Source: Archilochus colubris (taxonomy: Eukaryota; Chordata; Aves; Apodiformes; Trochilidae). Taken from it: a stretch of DNA of 64,000 nucleotides. The stretch covers positions 157,126,552-157,190,551 of the forward strand of contig CM041083.1 of the NCBI GenBank assembly GCA_023079485.1. Reading direction: 5' to 3'. Positions 25,852 through 37,566 of the stretch are shown piece by piece (positions within the stretch are counted from its first letter, which is position 1; each line of letters starts with the position of its first letter). The translations under genes and the position numbers were made by a program. Under the pieces are notes generated by a model. It was given only the letters and a program-made list of their open reading frames with translations, did not search any database and was not told where the DNA came from.

Positions 25852-26754
25852 GTCATAGAATCATAGAATCATAGAATTGGCTGGGTTGGAAGGGACCTCA
25901 GAGATCATCAAGTCCAACCCTTGATCCACTCCTCTGCAGTTCCCAGGCCATGGCACTGAGTGTCACATCCAGTCTCTTTTTAAATATCTCCAGGGACAGA
26001 GAATCCACTACTTCCTGGGGCAGCCCATTCCAATACTTGATCACCCTCTCAGTAAAGAAAATTTTTCTAATGTCCAACCTAAACCTCCCCCGGCACACCT
26101 TAAGACAGTGCCCTCTTGTCTTGCTGAGAGTTGCCTGGGAAAAGAGACCAACCCCCACCTGGCTACAACCTCCTTTCAGGGAGTTGTAGAGAGTGATGAG
26201 GTCTCCTCTGAGCCTCCTCTTCTCCAGGCTGAATAGCCCCAGCTCCCTCAGCCTCTCCTCATAGGATCTGTTCTCGAGTCCCTTCACCAGCCTGGTTGCC
26301 CTCCTTTGGACCCGCTCCAGGACCTCGATATCCTTCCTGAACTGAGTGCCTCAGAACAGGACACAGTACTCGAGGTGTGGCCTCACCAGGGCTGAGTACA
26401 GGGGCAGAATCACTTCCTTGGTTCTGCTGGCCATGCTGTTCCTGATACAGGCCAGGGTGCCATTGGCCTTCTTGGCCACCTGGGCACACTGCTGGCTCAT
26501 GTTCAGCTTCCTGTCAATCCAGACTCCCAGGTCCCTTTCTGCCTGGCTGCTCTCCAGCCACTCTGTCCCAAGCCTGTAGCGCTGCATGGGGTTGTTGTGG
26601 CCAAAGTGCAGGACCCGGCACTTGGCCTTGTTGAACCTCATCCCATTGGAATCAGCCCAACTCTCCAGTCTGTCCAGGTCCCTCTGCAGAGCTCTCCTGT
26701 CTTCCAGCTGATCGATAGTTCCCCCCAGCTTAGTGTCATCTGCAAAGTCCTGAC
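25852..26754 (-). mobile_element. CR1 LINE, 3' portion (longest copy here)
   Basis: About 900 bp in reverse orientation. The 3' end at the left carries about three octamer units, then the CR1 signature GGTTGGAAGGGACCTCAGAG and ATCATCAAGTCCAACCC. The body encodes the C-terminal half of the CR1 reverse transcriptase (see the pseudogene entry). Homology stops just upstream of the FADD box near 26750, where unrelated A+T-rich sequence begins; this is the 5' truncation point. CR1 elements move by target-primed reverse transcription and usually insert as such 5'-truncated copies. Low decay and the near-complete frame make this one of the younger CR1 copies in the window. Confidence 0.96.
25898..26750 (-). 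pseudogene. CR1 reverse transcriptase (ORF2) C-terminal fragment
   Basis: Read on the minus strand, the fragment starts in the palm domain with the catalytic FADD box (26735-26746, followed by TKLGGT). It continues in the same frame through MRFNKAKC (26641), [81 protein letters not shown] and NGLPQEVV to the end near 25898. This order is diagnostic of CR1 ORF2. One in-frame premature stop (TGA, 26351-26353) sits where related copies have the Trp after EYC-x-x-F, a TGG-to-TGA type change. The finger domain, endonuclease and ORF1 are absent, so it cannot be active. The single lesion in about 280 codons indicates a recent insertion. Confidence 0.94.
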
Positions 26755-28659
26755 CATGTTGCCTAAAATTAGATGTTCAATGACATACTCTATGCTCAGG
26801 TTATCTTTCTTGACCTCCACAAACTAGTCTTGTAGGTTCTGCATCTTATCTCATTGCCTAGATGCTGGTCTTAACCACTTGAAGAAGCTGATGGATATAT
26901 TTTTGTTCCTCAGGAGTGATTTATACATTCTTAAAATGGGAAAAGTAAAGATTCATCCCTAATTCAATGCTATATACAAAGCTCTACTAACTTGAGACAA
27001 AAGAAGCTATTCTGGACAGTGAGATCAGCTCTCTTGTAAGTCTGAACTCAAGGAGGAGATCCCTTGGCTATGGCTGCATTACAAAGACAACCAGAGTGAG
27101 CCAGAATCAGATCTCAGCTGCCAAGTTCAGCTGATAGCCAGACTGCAGATTAATTGTGAATTGGGCACCAAGAGAAAGGTAGGACTGGAATTAATTCTAC
27201 AGTGAAGATGTGTTCACAACTGGCAGGTGCTGCTGCATTTTCAGGCAGACCTGAAGGTTTAGAAGGGATTATTCATTCCTGTATCCTTGACTCTTGGGTC
27301 AGATATCTTCTGTTCTGTGTCTCTCCCCTCTGCCCCAAGAGAAGTTATACATTCATGCATTTTCAGCTTTATTTTATGAATATTTCTTCCTTGCCATGAA
27401 CCAAACTGTTCAAAGGCACAGCAACGAGCAAAAGGCTGCAGGAAAACATGATATCTGGAGCAGTTGCAGTGTTATTAGAGCTGTATGAAACTTTGCTTTG
27501 TAGCTTTGACAGAAAAAAATAAGAAATTTAAAATATTTTAGGTTTATTTTTTTTTAGGTCTGTATTCTATCAAGTGTACATGTACTCCTTTTTTTCTTGT
27601 CCAGAGGAATCCCTCTGCTCAAACTGAAATAGTCCATGCATCTAAAAATGAAAGGACTAGGCAATTTCAAGGAAGATTTTCACCCTCAGCTATTTCTTGG
27701 ACAGAAACAACACTGCCAAAAGGAGATGAGATTCCCAATGGGTTCCTGGTGACCTGGCCTCATTAACCAAGTAGTAAAAAACTGTGATGGGAGGATTAGA
27801 GCCTCTTGTGCAGAGACAGTTCTGTTCTGATGGCTAATTTAGTCTTTCATCAGGGAGGAGTGGAGGCACCCATCCTTCTGGGCAGCTATCCCAAGTATTA
27901 GCCTGGCAGATTCATTCTTATTCTTTTGGATCCTCTGGTGAAACTGCTGGAAAACAGGAAGAGTACCTTACTTCTCTGAAAGATTTTTCCTTATGGGTTT
28001 GGAATACTACAACTTTAAAAAGATGTGGATGATATTTTTATATTTCTCTACCACTACCTAGCTGACAGGCTCCTTAGATTATGAAACAAAGACATTTTTC
28101 AGTTCCTTTGCATGACATCAGTGCATTAGTTTTATTAATATTTATTATTGTTGTTGTTACTTCTGTTATTATAAATTATTTATATTTACAACAAATGAAT
28201 TCCACTTCAGGAATATGCAACTAAGGAGGAACATGAGGCCAAAGTTTTCCAGTGAGCTTTAATGCTACTGTATAATTTTTCCCTATTTTGTGACCATCTC
28301 ATTACAGTTCTTTACAACTGTCACTGCTTGGTGCTTTCTTGCCAGCTTGCTTGCCTAAGTCTTAACTTTTGTGGAAACCCCTAAATAGAATATGGTTTTC
28401 CTATATTCTTATTTTGACCATGATTTCTTTAGTCCCGAGCAAGCTGTGCAGGGAGCAAGGCAAGAAAGTTCTCCTTTTCCCTTCTGGGTAACCTGTACTC
28501 CACTTTTGCAGGAATTTGGGTGATCTTCAAGGAAGAGGTATTCTTCCAGTTACTTCACACTGGGTGACACGACAGTGGCTGTTTCTGTGCAGGAGGCAGC
28601 ACACAGAACTGGTTAAACTCTCTGACTCTGCGGGGTTTAGTAGATCAATTGCCATTTTC

Positions 28660-28830
28660 ATTTGGGACAGCACTTGAAATCCTAATGAGAATAACAACAC
28701 TTGTAATTAGAAGTCTACAAAATCTTATAAAATAATCACTTAAATTTAAAATGTAAATGGGGCTGTAATTAATTAGTCTATTTAGAATAAAGCTTTCTAA
28801 TTAACGAACGTAAATTGGGAATTTTTCTTG
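28660..28830. promoter_or_regulatory. Possible homeodomain-rich regulatory segment
   Basis: Dense homeodomain-type cores occur within 170 bp: CTAATGAG, TGTAATTAGA, TGTAATTAATTAGTC and TTCTAATTAACG, in a stretch free of recognisable repeats. This resembles conserved developmental enhancers, but A+T-rich DNA yields such motifs by chance. This is inference only. Confidence 0.2.
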
Positions 28831-29200
28831 TAGATTTCATAAGGACAAAAAAGTGTTTCTCGTGGGAGCTGAAAGGAGAAGGGTTTCCTAGTGAATGCAT
28901 ATTAAGCCCTGGTGGCTCACACCTCTTCATAACCCCCATGGTAGTGAGAGGGTCATACTAACACCAGAGTCATAGAGATTTTCTTAACATCTGTAATACT
29001 ACTTCTTTAGATAAGAATTTTTTAATTTTTTAAACTAAGGGCTTCAGGTTTTTTTTTAGAGCTGGAAAACTGTCAGCCTGCAACTTAAGTCTCCAATACA
29101 GGGACAACAAATATCACAAAGTGGTGTTGTGTTGAACTCTGGTCAGAACAGATGACTGGCCATCACCTCTGTACTGAAGATAGCGACTGATTACAGAAGT

Positions 29201-29228
29201 AAAAATAAAATAAAATAAAATAAAAAAA
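29201..29228. repeat. (AAAAT)n microsatellite
   Basis: About five units of AAAAT/TAAAA followed by an A-run. Confidence 0.9.
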
Positions 29229-30438
29229 TTAGCAGAACAGTTTAAAAATCCTCAGAAAATGTAAGCTTTGAAATCTGATTTCATTGCACATGGCATCACG
29301 AAGAGAACAAACCTAGCAAGCCCGAAGTGATTTATTTTGGTACTTAGTGGATAACAGAACACTGAATTTCTGCTTGGAGTTTTCTATATATATTTATATT
29401 TATATACATGTAATTCTTCTTTGATTGAATTATATTTAAATCCTTCCACAACATATCAGAAATACCGAGCTAGTAGTTACCCTGTTTCATTCCAACAGAT
29501 ACAGGAGAATTGAATTTGCATATTGCCAAGGTATTCACTATATGGAAGTAGAGTAAATTATGTGTAGCTCCATGCTGCCATGGCATGAGATACTTTGCAC
29601 TAAATGTCTGCATATGGGCACTGGTATATGTGATATTTTTTTCCTCATATTGGTCATTTGGCAGACTCCTCTGACTATGAGGAAAAAAATGTCACAACAT
29701 AGAAAGTATTACTCATTTTTAATATTGCTTAATTGGGACTTCAGCAGCGTAAGAAATTTAGTTGCTTGAGCACACTGGAAGTAGAATTGCAGTATGTCTG
29801 CAAGTCTCACAGATTCCCACATGAAAAGCAAAGATTAATTGTACAGTATTTACACCTTTTCATTGATAACTAACACCATAAACCTGTTCAAATTGCAATT
29901 TGTTCCTTTTTCCCACAATCCCTTTGGCTTTTAAGGGATGTTCCTCAATTAGCTGAACTGTGTTTCCTCTTGCTTGCTAAGCACTTTTGGTCAAACAAGG
30001 AATGGCAGAGGTCCACAATTAGATCAAAAGATCAATCCTAATGTACCATTTTCTCCTCACCCTCCTGCTTTAATAAAGTGGCTGCAGTTCTCCAGGGGAC
30101 AACTCAAAATCCAAGTACTGATATTTCTAAATTAGCTGACTCTGTGACCTTGCTAGTAATTGCGTTAGTTTATCAATGTTCAACACAATTTATTACTCTC
30201 CAATATGTACCAAAGTGTTTATCTCTCAACACTAACAATATTAAAAATCTAAACTATCTGTTGAGAAACAAAGGACTATTCAATAAGGAAAATGCATAAT
30301 AAAGTGGAAAACACTACACTGATGGGTAACATGATTTATCTAGTAACTAGTCATAAGTAGAATGAGGAAAGAACATTTATGCTCCATTACATTTAGAGCT
30401 CTTTTTAAATCTCCTAAGATCAGATAATTTAAATAAAA

Positions 30439-30490
30439 CCTTTTTTCTTTTTTTCTTTTTTTCTTTTTTTTTTTTCCTTTCTTTCTTTTA
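30439..30490. repeat. Polypyrimidine (C,T7)n tract
   Basis: T-runs of six to thirteen bases separated by single C residues, ending in CTTTCTTTCTTTTA. It is a simple repeat of one-strand pyrimidine bias, with H-DNA or slippage potential. Confidence 0.9.
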
Positions 30491-31989
30491 ATGCCAGGAA
30501 TGTGCAGCAGCTTTTATATATCACTGAACATATTAACCAGGCTCCAGTGAGAAAAATGAAGACTGATAAAACCTTATCTAAGCATTTAAAAGTCATTTGG
30601 ACACATTGATCAAAACTCACTCTGAAATTAAACATATTAAATTTAGATGGAGGAAAAAAAGCATTAAGTTGACGGAACCCAATTTTTGTATGAAGCAAAC
30701 AAATGGCATCATTTCACCAACCTTCTCATCTTGATCACATTGTTATGCATTATTTAAAATATGCACTTGATTTGGGTAGTTAATAAGCTATCTGTAAACT
30801 TAGAGTAAATTTGATTGTGGGCAGTGCTCTTCTAGTTCCTACAAAAGGATTATTGATTTGTTTTGACTTCTGTGAGATGCTAGTTTGTGGCATGGTGCTG
30901 CCAGCTATGAATCAGTGTAACTACCACTGCTCATGGTGAGATAAGAACGATAAGGAGCAGAAATGCACTGACTATATGTGATCTTTCAAGTGGTCTCCTT
31001 TACTTCGAGCTCTCAGCAGCTCAGCAATTCTTCCTTTTCCAGCAGCAAGCATACAGAATTCTGCTTTTGTGGGCACTGAATACCTTCTCCTTTGAGGGTT
31101 TCAACTGAAGCCCCAAATCAAATGGAGGGAAACAGCTGAAATTCGCCCTAGTCCACAGTGAAAGAGCCAACATGGTGTTCTAATTTCTGTGATAGAGAAA
31201 ATAATGATTAAATCTCCTTAAAACCTGTAAATTTCTGCATTCCTCTTGAAATCGGACATCTTCCTTTACTTTGATAACACGATTTGATAACACTTTAATA
31301 AAATGAGTGGCTGAGATGTCAACAGAGGTGGTCTTTGAAAATACATATTTGACAATATAAACTTTTTCAAGATTACTTGTTCATGCAAGTCAGAGTAAGC
31401 TGAGGGTTACACAGTGTTTGTGGTCATCTGTGTTCTATAAAATCTGTAAGGTTTTGTGGGATACCTTGAAGATGACACAATTACTTCATGCATCTAGTTG
31501 GTTTTGATGGTGAGGAAATCACTAGAAAGTATGGAAGGACCAGAATAATTGTGGACTGGCATATACTCTTCAGAGAATGTGTGAAATCTCCATAACTGAA
31601 ATTTTTAAGAACAAGTTGAACTAATGACTTTCAGGGGTGGGTTGGGTACAATTGATCCAGATTCACCTTCAGTCATGTCTGTGGATCTATAAATGCATTG
31701 ACTCACCATGTTGAAATTCATTAGAGCTGCTGCTAGGTAAAAACCTGCCACTTATTAATAGAAAATGAATTGCAGCCTGGGTAACCTAAAGCTTGACCTG
31801 GGGAGTTAACATCATATTTGTGAAAGAGATTGGAAAGAAAAGTGAAGCTATGTGGATGTATGAAAGAAATTTCATTATTCTGCTTATGCAGAAAGTGAAG
31901 TAGACAGCTTGGATTTTTTTGTCTCTATAACTACCTAAAAGTAGGTTGTGGGGTGGGTGTTGGTCTCTTCTCTCAAGTAACATGCAATA

Positions 31990-32253
31990 GGACAAGAGGA
32001 AATGGCCTCAAGTTGCTCCGAGGAAGGTTTATATTGGATATTTGGAGAACTCTATCCCTAAAAGTGTTGTCAGGCAGTGGAACAGGCTGCCCAGTGAAGT
32101 GGTGAGATCACCATCCCTGGAGGTGTTCCAAAGACATGTAGATGTGGTGCTTAGGGACATGGTTTAGTGGTGGATTTCTCAGTGGTAGGTTAATGGTTGG
32201 ACTTGATAATCTTAAAGGTCTTTTCCTACCAAAATGATTCTATGATTCTATGA
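31990..32253 (+). mobile_element. CR1 LINE 3' end, plus strand
   Basis: A sense-oriented CR1 tail ending in two octamers (ATTCTATGATTCTATGA). Near its 5' edge is ATGGCCTCAAGTTGC. From 32063 a frame is open through RQWNRLPSEVVRSPSLEVF and QRHVDVVLRDMV to a TAG at 32165-32167. This is the usual end of CR1 ORF2 in the subfamily with GGGACATGGTTTAG. The 3' UTR then contains GGTTGGACTTGATAATCTTA and AAGGTCTTTTCC before the octamers. The element is 5'-truncated to about 260 bp. The frame further 5' is degraded. It belongs to a different subfamily from the 25852 copy. Confidence 0.95.
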
Positions 32254-35200
32254 GTGATTTATATTACTGTACCCTTTCCTTTGAAAAGTCAGATAACACA
32301 GACTTACTTGTGTTACACTGCTGAGAGCCAGCTGCTTCTGGAGGTATCTACACCACACACTGTCTTTCCCTGGATCTTCTTCAAACCTGTGTGATGCCCA
32401 TTGGATCCCTGTTTTCAAAAATATCTTAATTTTGTGAGTGGGGCTGTTCAGTTAAAGGTTTCAAAAATAGTGTGGAACTACTTGTTGTGGGACTGTGATG
32501 GAGTGTGAGGCTACATGGAATGCCTAGGATTGCAAAATCTTCTGGGGTAATGTTTGGAGAGAAGGAACCCAAGCCTTGTGTGTAACAGCTCTTGGGAGCT
32601 CTCACTAAGATCAGCTGTCTACCAGAGAGTTTATGGATTTTCTCTTGGAGAGAGCTGGTTGGAGGAGTGCAAAACAGAGCCAGGCACCAAGTTAACAGTT
32701 TAGCAATGTGGTGAGAGACCCACTGCCCAAAGTCACTTCGTGGTTCTCTATTATTTGTCAGTAGATGCATGTAGTAGGCTAGCAGTAGGCTACTCCTCTA
32801 CGCTGTAATCCATGCAGAGCAATAGATCTCTCAGAAGACAATACGGACAAGGAACTCAGAGATCCTTGTGTCCCTCCTTCACCTCCTTCCCGTCACTGTG
32901 CATGACTAGGAAAGGCCTGGTTATCCCTATCAGACATTGGAGAAGACTGATTATGTTCACTGTGTCCCCCACCAGCTTTTCAATCATGGCTCAATAGATT
33001 TTGGGGTGTTACGTATTGTGCATCTTCTTAACCACAGGTGCTTGTTCTTTGTTTCCCTCTGCTTTTTTTTTTCTGAAAGTATCACAAAGAGTTTCTTTCA
33101 TTACCTTCCATTCATGTCAGATCTATTGGATGTGGTTCATTGAGACCTGTATGCAGTGGGGCCATGACTCTGCTCCTGTGGAGGTCAATAACATTTTCAC
33201 AGCTGACTTTACTTGAAAGGAAGCTCAAGCCAATGCTCAGCACTTCTAAAATATTTAGAATTCTACATATTTAGAATGTAGATATTTATATACATATATA
33301 AATACATATTTAAATTCCTCTACTCTTTCTCTATGAGCTTGATTTTCATAAGTGTTTTCCTTCTTTATCTGAGAAGATGCTACTATCTGAATGAGATACT
33401 ACAACAAAACAATTTTTAAAAAACTATGTTTGTTCTTTTATCATCATTTCAATTTATAAATGATTTCTGCTATCTTTTGAAGTCTGCACTGTCTCGTATA
33501 GCTATGTCTTGCCATTGGTTTATTTTGCTCCTTCCTTGAGTCTATAAAGATATATATTAATAATGAACTCCATACTTTGGTGTGCTTATTACTCAGCTAC
33601 TTGGAAATCAAGCCAATACACAATCACAATGAATAAGATATTTAGAAAAAATCCTTGATGCACTAAAACAATAGTGTTGCAAGATTCACTAATATGGCTT
33701 GTAGCATCACACTAAAAGCAAGGAGACATGCAGCATTCACTTTATTCTGATGTAAATAAAAGCACAATAATGCCACATTAGTGGAACTCCTGAATAAATT
33801 AATACTGGCTGACAGCAGTTTTACTTTTTTGTGTTAACTGATAAATAGCTAAACATAGTTCAGGTACATTTTCTTTCATCCAAAGAAAATCTTATGTCAT
33901 AGACTTTAAGTTTACCTTATTGGTCTCCTGACAGCCAATACAAACAGACTGAATACATCCTGAGCCAAACTACCTGGGAAATGTGTGGGCTAGGGCATCG
34001 TGATGCTGTATCTTGGTCAAATTGTAGAATGAGATTGAAAGAGCTCCTGGTTGAGTATTCAAGGCTATCTCTTCTTCAACCCTAAACCCTCAAAATCCCC
34101 AACTGTCTTCCCCCTGGAAGCTCTTGCCTCATGGTTAAGCTCTTGAATTTCAGATAATGTTTTTGATATGGGGGTTACAGGTATTGCTATTTGACTGAAA
34201 AGCAATTAATTTATTACTTGATACATAAGACATTACTTAACATATTGTGAGTAGCTCACCACAGCTGAACCCTTCTGAAGTCTGAGTGGTGAAAAAAAGA
34301 AAGGGTTGGGGAGTGGTGTGCCCACTTGAGGCTCCACATGCCTCAACCTTGTTTGCTGTGTTGATTTTGGGCATCTGGCACCTTACTGACATAAGATGCA
34401 GAATTTTCAGTGGATTGGAAGAGATGAGCTGAACTACACAAAGTCAAGCTTGCCTTTTATTTAGCTTAAGTTTACCATGGCAGATAGAAGGGTTCAACTT
34501 GAACTTGGAGACAGCATTGCCTTGTCCCAGGTGGGAAGAGTCTCAAATATAGTGGATGGAACCACTGAGGTCTTTGGACTGGCTCAGACTAAGAAGGAAA
34601 TGCCCTGTATTATGGCAGAGTTTTTCACAAACAGACTTAGGCATCACCTCCCTCCTTGAAATGGAGAGTAATTTATTTGGGAGGTTTCATGAGCTCTAAT
34701 GTTTCACTGTGTCCCCGGAGTAAGTCTTGAGATCCTCACTTGAAAGCAAAAGGAAGATGAAAGACTCAAGGTGCCAAGAATGCTGGCTTAAGATCCATTT
34801 GTAGACTCAGTTATGCCTCATTCAGTTCACCCATTATTTTTAAGATGCTGTTTTTAAATGCAGCCTTCATGTTGGAGATTCATATTTTTAGTTCTGTACG
34901 TTTCATTGCTTGGTTCAAACACCCAGCTGCAGGATGTGCTATCTACTCGCTGGCCTGGTGAACTTCCACATATATATAATATATGAGGTAGGACAATTTG
35001 AAGAGGTGAAATGGAGAGAAAATATCTGGAAATATGACATATCAGCTAGCAGAATGTTCCCTTAGAGAGGAGGGGGAATTTGGATTAAAATTACTGCTGC
35101 TGATCAGAAGAAGATGGACTATCCCTGAACTACAGAATAGTATCATTTCACCTTGGTTTCCTTCCAAAAATGACTGATATGGTGCCTCAGCCAAAATGAG

Positions 35201-36670
35201 AGATCAGGATTATAAATAAGGAATAGAAATAGATCTCTCTCTTCACCTTAGAATTAAGCATGAATTTTTAAGGACTGATGCATCTTTCTCTTTAGTACTT
35301 CTTGACTATTTTAGTCCTCTTTGTCATGCAACTATCTTCTTTATATTTGCCCTCAAACTCTTTGTATTTGGAGCAGAGCAGTCCAAATCAGTAGCTCAAA
35401 TATCAACAGGTGTAAATGCAGATACATGCCTATATGTCAGTTAGCCTCTTTGTTATTATTATTTTTTTAGACAAGGAGAAGGATACAAGAAAACTTTTAG
35501 CAGCAAAATGCTTTCTAGGCAAATCTTGGGAATTTCAGGTGGAATCTTGGTTCAGAAGAACAAAACTTCATCCACCACTATAGCGATCAAACTTTTCCTA
35601 AGCAGTCACTAAACAGGAGATTTCAAGTGGAAACATAACTTTTATTTTTATTTTTTTATTTTTAGTAAATATCCTATCTTATCCATTATATAGCTGGTTG
35701 CAGAGAGGCTGGAAACTCCTGTGACTTTTATGACAACTGTGCTTTGGGCCTATCCAACACCAAAATACCAAGCCTTCAGCAAAAAACCAAACAAAAAAAT
35801 TAAACAACTCACACCAAATTTAAATCAAATACTTGCTCAATTCTGACTGGACCCATGAAATCAGGAGAATTTTGTACCTAAAGTTTTTTGTTTCATCAGA
35901 TTTCTGTCTCTGGGGTCTTCCCCTAATGACATTGTGAGATGGCACTCATTAATATTTAATCACAGCAGTGATGGAAAAGCTGATGACAACGCTAGTTCTG
36001 TCTTTGGAAAAGTGTTTGAAATATTAAAGGCAAGTTTTTAAATTCAGTTTCAAGTACTTTCAGTGAAGTCTGACACCCTTAACATACACCCATTTACCAC
36101 ACTGTGCCATTGCAGGGTGTTATGAGCAGTTTCTCTGCTCCATTCAAGATGACATGACAATTTGGCACCATAGAGTTACCTCAGAGAAACTTTGTAGATT
36201 GAAATTAATTCGTGTTTTCTTTTGTGTTTTGACTTCATCAGTTGAGAGGTTTTGGTCATGTGCACAATGAAGTGGTCATTAAATAGAGCTGAATGCTGAA
36301 TGAAGTGTGATATCTGAAGACAAGATAAAGAGAACTGAGCGTGCAGAGTCAGATCTTTAAAAACAATCTTGAGGCAAATGAAGAGAGGCTTTAATAGAAC
36401 AGCAGATTGCAAAACTGTTCAGTTCCCAAACAGTTTGCAATGAAAGCACTTCATGCCATGCTACTGTAGCATGATAATTTTTATCCTACGGTTTTATTGC
36501 TGGAACTGTGGTAGTGTGTATGTATATATGTACCCATACAGGCAAACCATGTGGAATGAGATTAATGGAAACAACAGTAAATATGTTTTCAACACCATGC
36601 AGCTAACAAAAATGAGGATTGTATCCAGAAATGAACTTAGAGTACAAAAATAGACTAAATTTTGGAGCAT

Positions 36671-36720
36671 TTATTGTTGTTATTATTATTGTTATTTTTA
36701 TTGTTATTATTTTTATTTCT
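36671..36720. repeat. Imperfect (TTA/TTG)n microsatellite
   Basis: Trinucleotide repeat of TTA with interspersed TTG and T-runs over 50 bp. Confidence 0.88.
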
Positions 36721-37552
36721 AAGCCTTACTAGATTTCTTTCTTTCTGATAAAAACATGCATATCAGCTTTGCAGTTTGATTGCCTTATGGGCATAGAGCT
36801 TTGCATATTTACTGCCCATGAATCATACAAGTATGTGAAATCTAGTGAAGATTCAATTTTTCCTGCTAGATGCACCTCTAGCCGTTTAATTAAAATATGT
36901 ATTATTAATATAACTAGATTTAAGTCATATTTTTTACAGCTATGACTGAAACATTAAGGGCAAATTGTTTCATACCTTAAGAGTAATTTGCTTCTAACGC
37001 TTTGTTCCTTAATCAAGGTAATCTAGGATAAGGTTTGTAGTGCTTGTGACTTCACGATGTTTAAGTTACTGAAAACAAGAGCTAAGAGTGTTATAAGACA
37101 AAGTCACATTTACTTTTGAAATTAGCTCCAAATTTCTGAGGCAGAGGAATCCCTATGTAACAGCAACAATGCAATAAAATATATCTATTTAGAAAACAGT
37201 GTTTGGTGCACAGGTTGCAGTCTATTATATCCATCTTCACTAAATACGTGTCAGGCTATTGTTTTGTTCCAGTCATAGTGAAGTCTTTAGGTGTCACATT
37301 TGTCCTGTTCATCTAACTTACCTTCCACTTCATGGTGGATTTCCCTTGCTCTCCTGTAATATATTGTGCATAGGAATCCTGGCAGCTGTAGGGTATCTTA
37401 TTTAGGCATACCTGTTGGTAAGGGATCAATAATATTCTGCTTCAACTTATTCTGCCTACCCTTTAATGCTACATATGTGTGGCTGTTTGTGTTTAATGGA
37501 GCTCCTGGCTGGAAAAAGCTTATTAATTACTTTTAAGAAATGTTTTAATTTT

Positions 37553-37566
37553 TAACTCCGGAGTTA
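37553..37566. repeat. 14-bp perfect palindrome with central CpG
   Basis: TAACTCCGGAGTTA is its own reverse complement. It lies within a repeat-free segment (37490-37760) that also contains TTATTAATTAC and TTTAATTATTTAAC. It may be a dimeric protein-binding site, or chance. Confidence 0.5.

Larger units (their letters stand above)
26755..31989. other. Unique non-coding DNA, gene-desert-like
   Basis: No recognisable gene. Notable contents are the TAATTA-rich segment at 28660-28830, the (AAAAT)n repeat at 29201-29228 and the polypyrimidine tract at 30439-30490, each listed separately. Other open frames are short and show no family resemblance. Confidence 0.5.

Noticed and set aside
25950..26579. 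Plus-strand open frames inside the long CR1 copy
   Set aside because: They are antisense shadows of the CR1 reverse transcriptase frame.
32426..32770. 114-codon open frame on the minus strand just right of a CR1 copy
   Set aside because: Not CR1 coding and no other resemblance; likely fortuitous.
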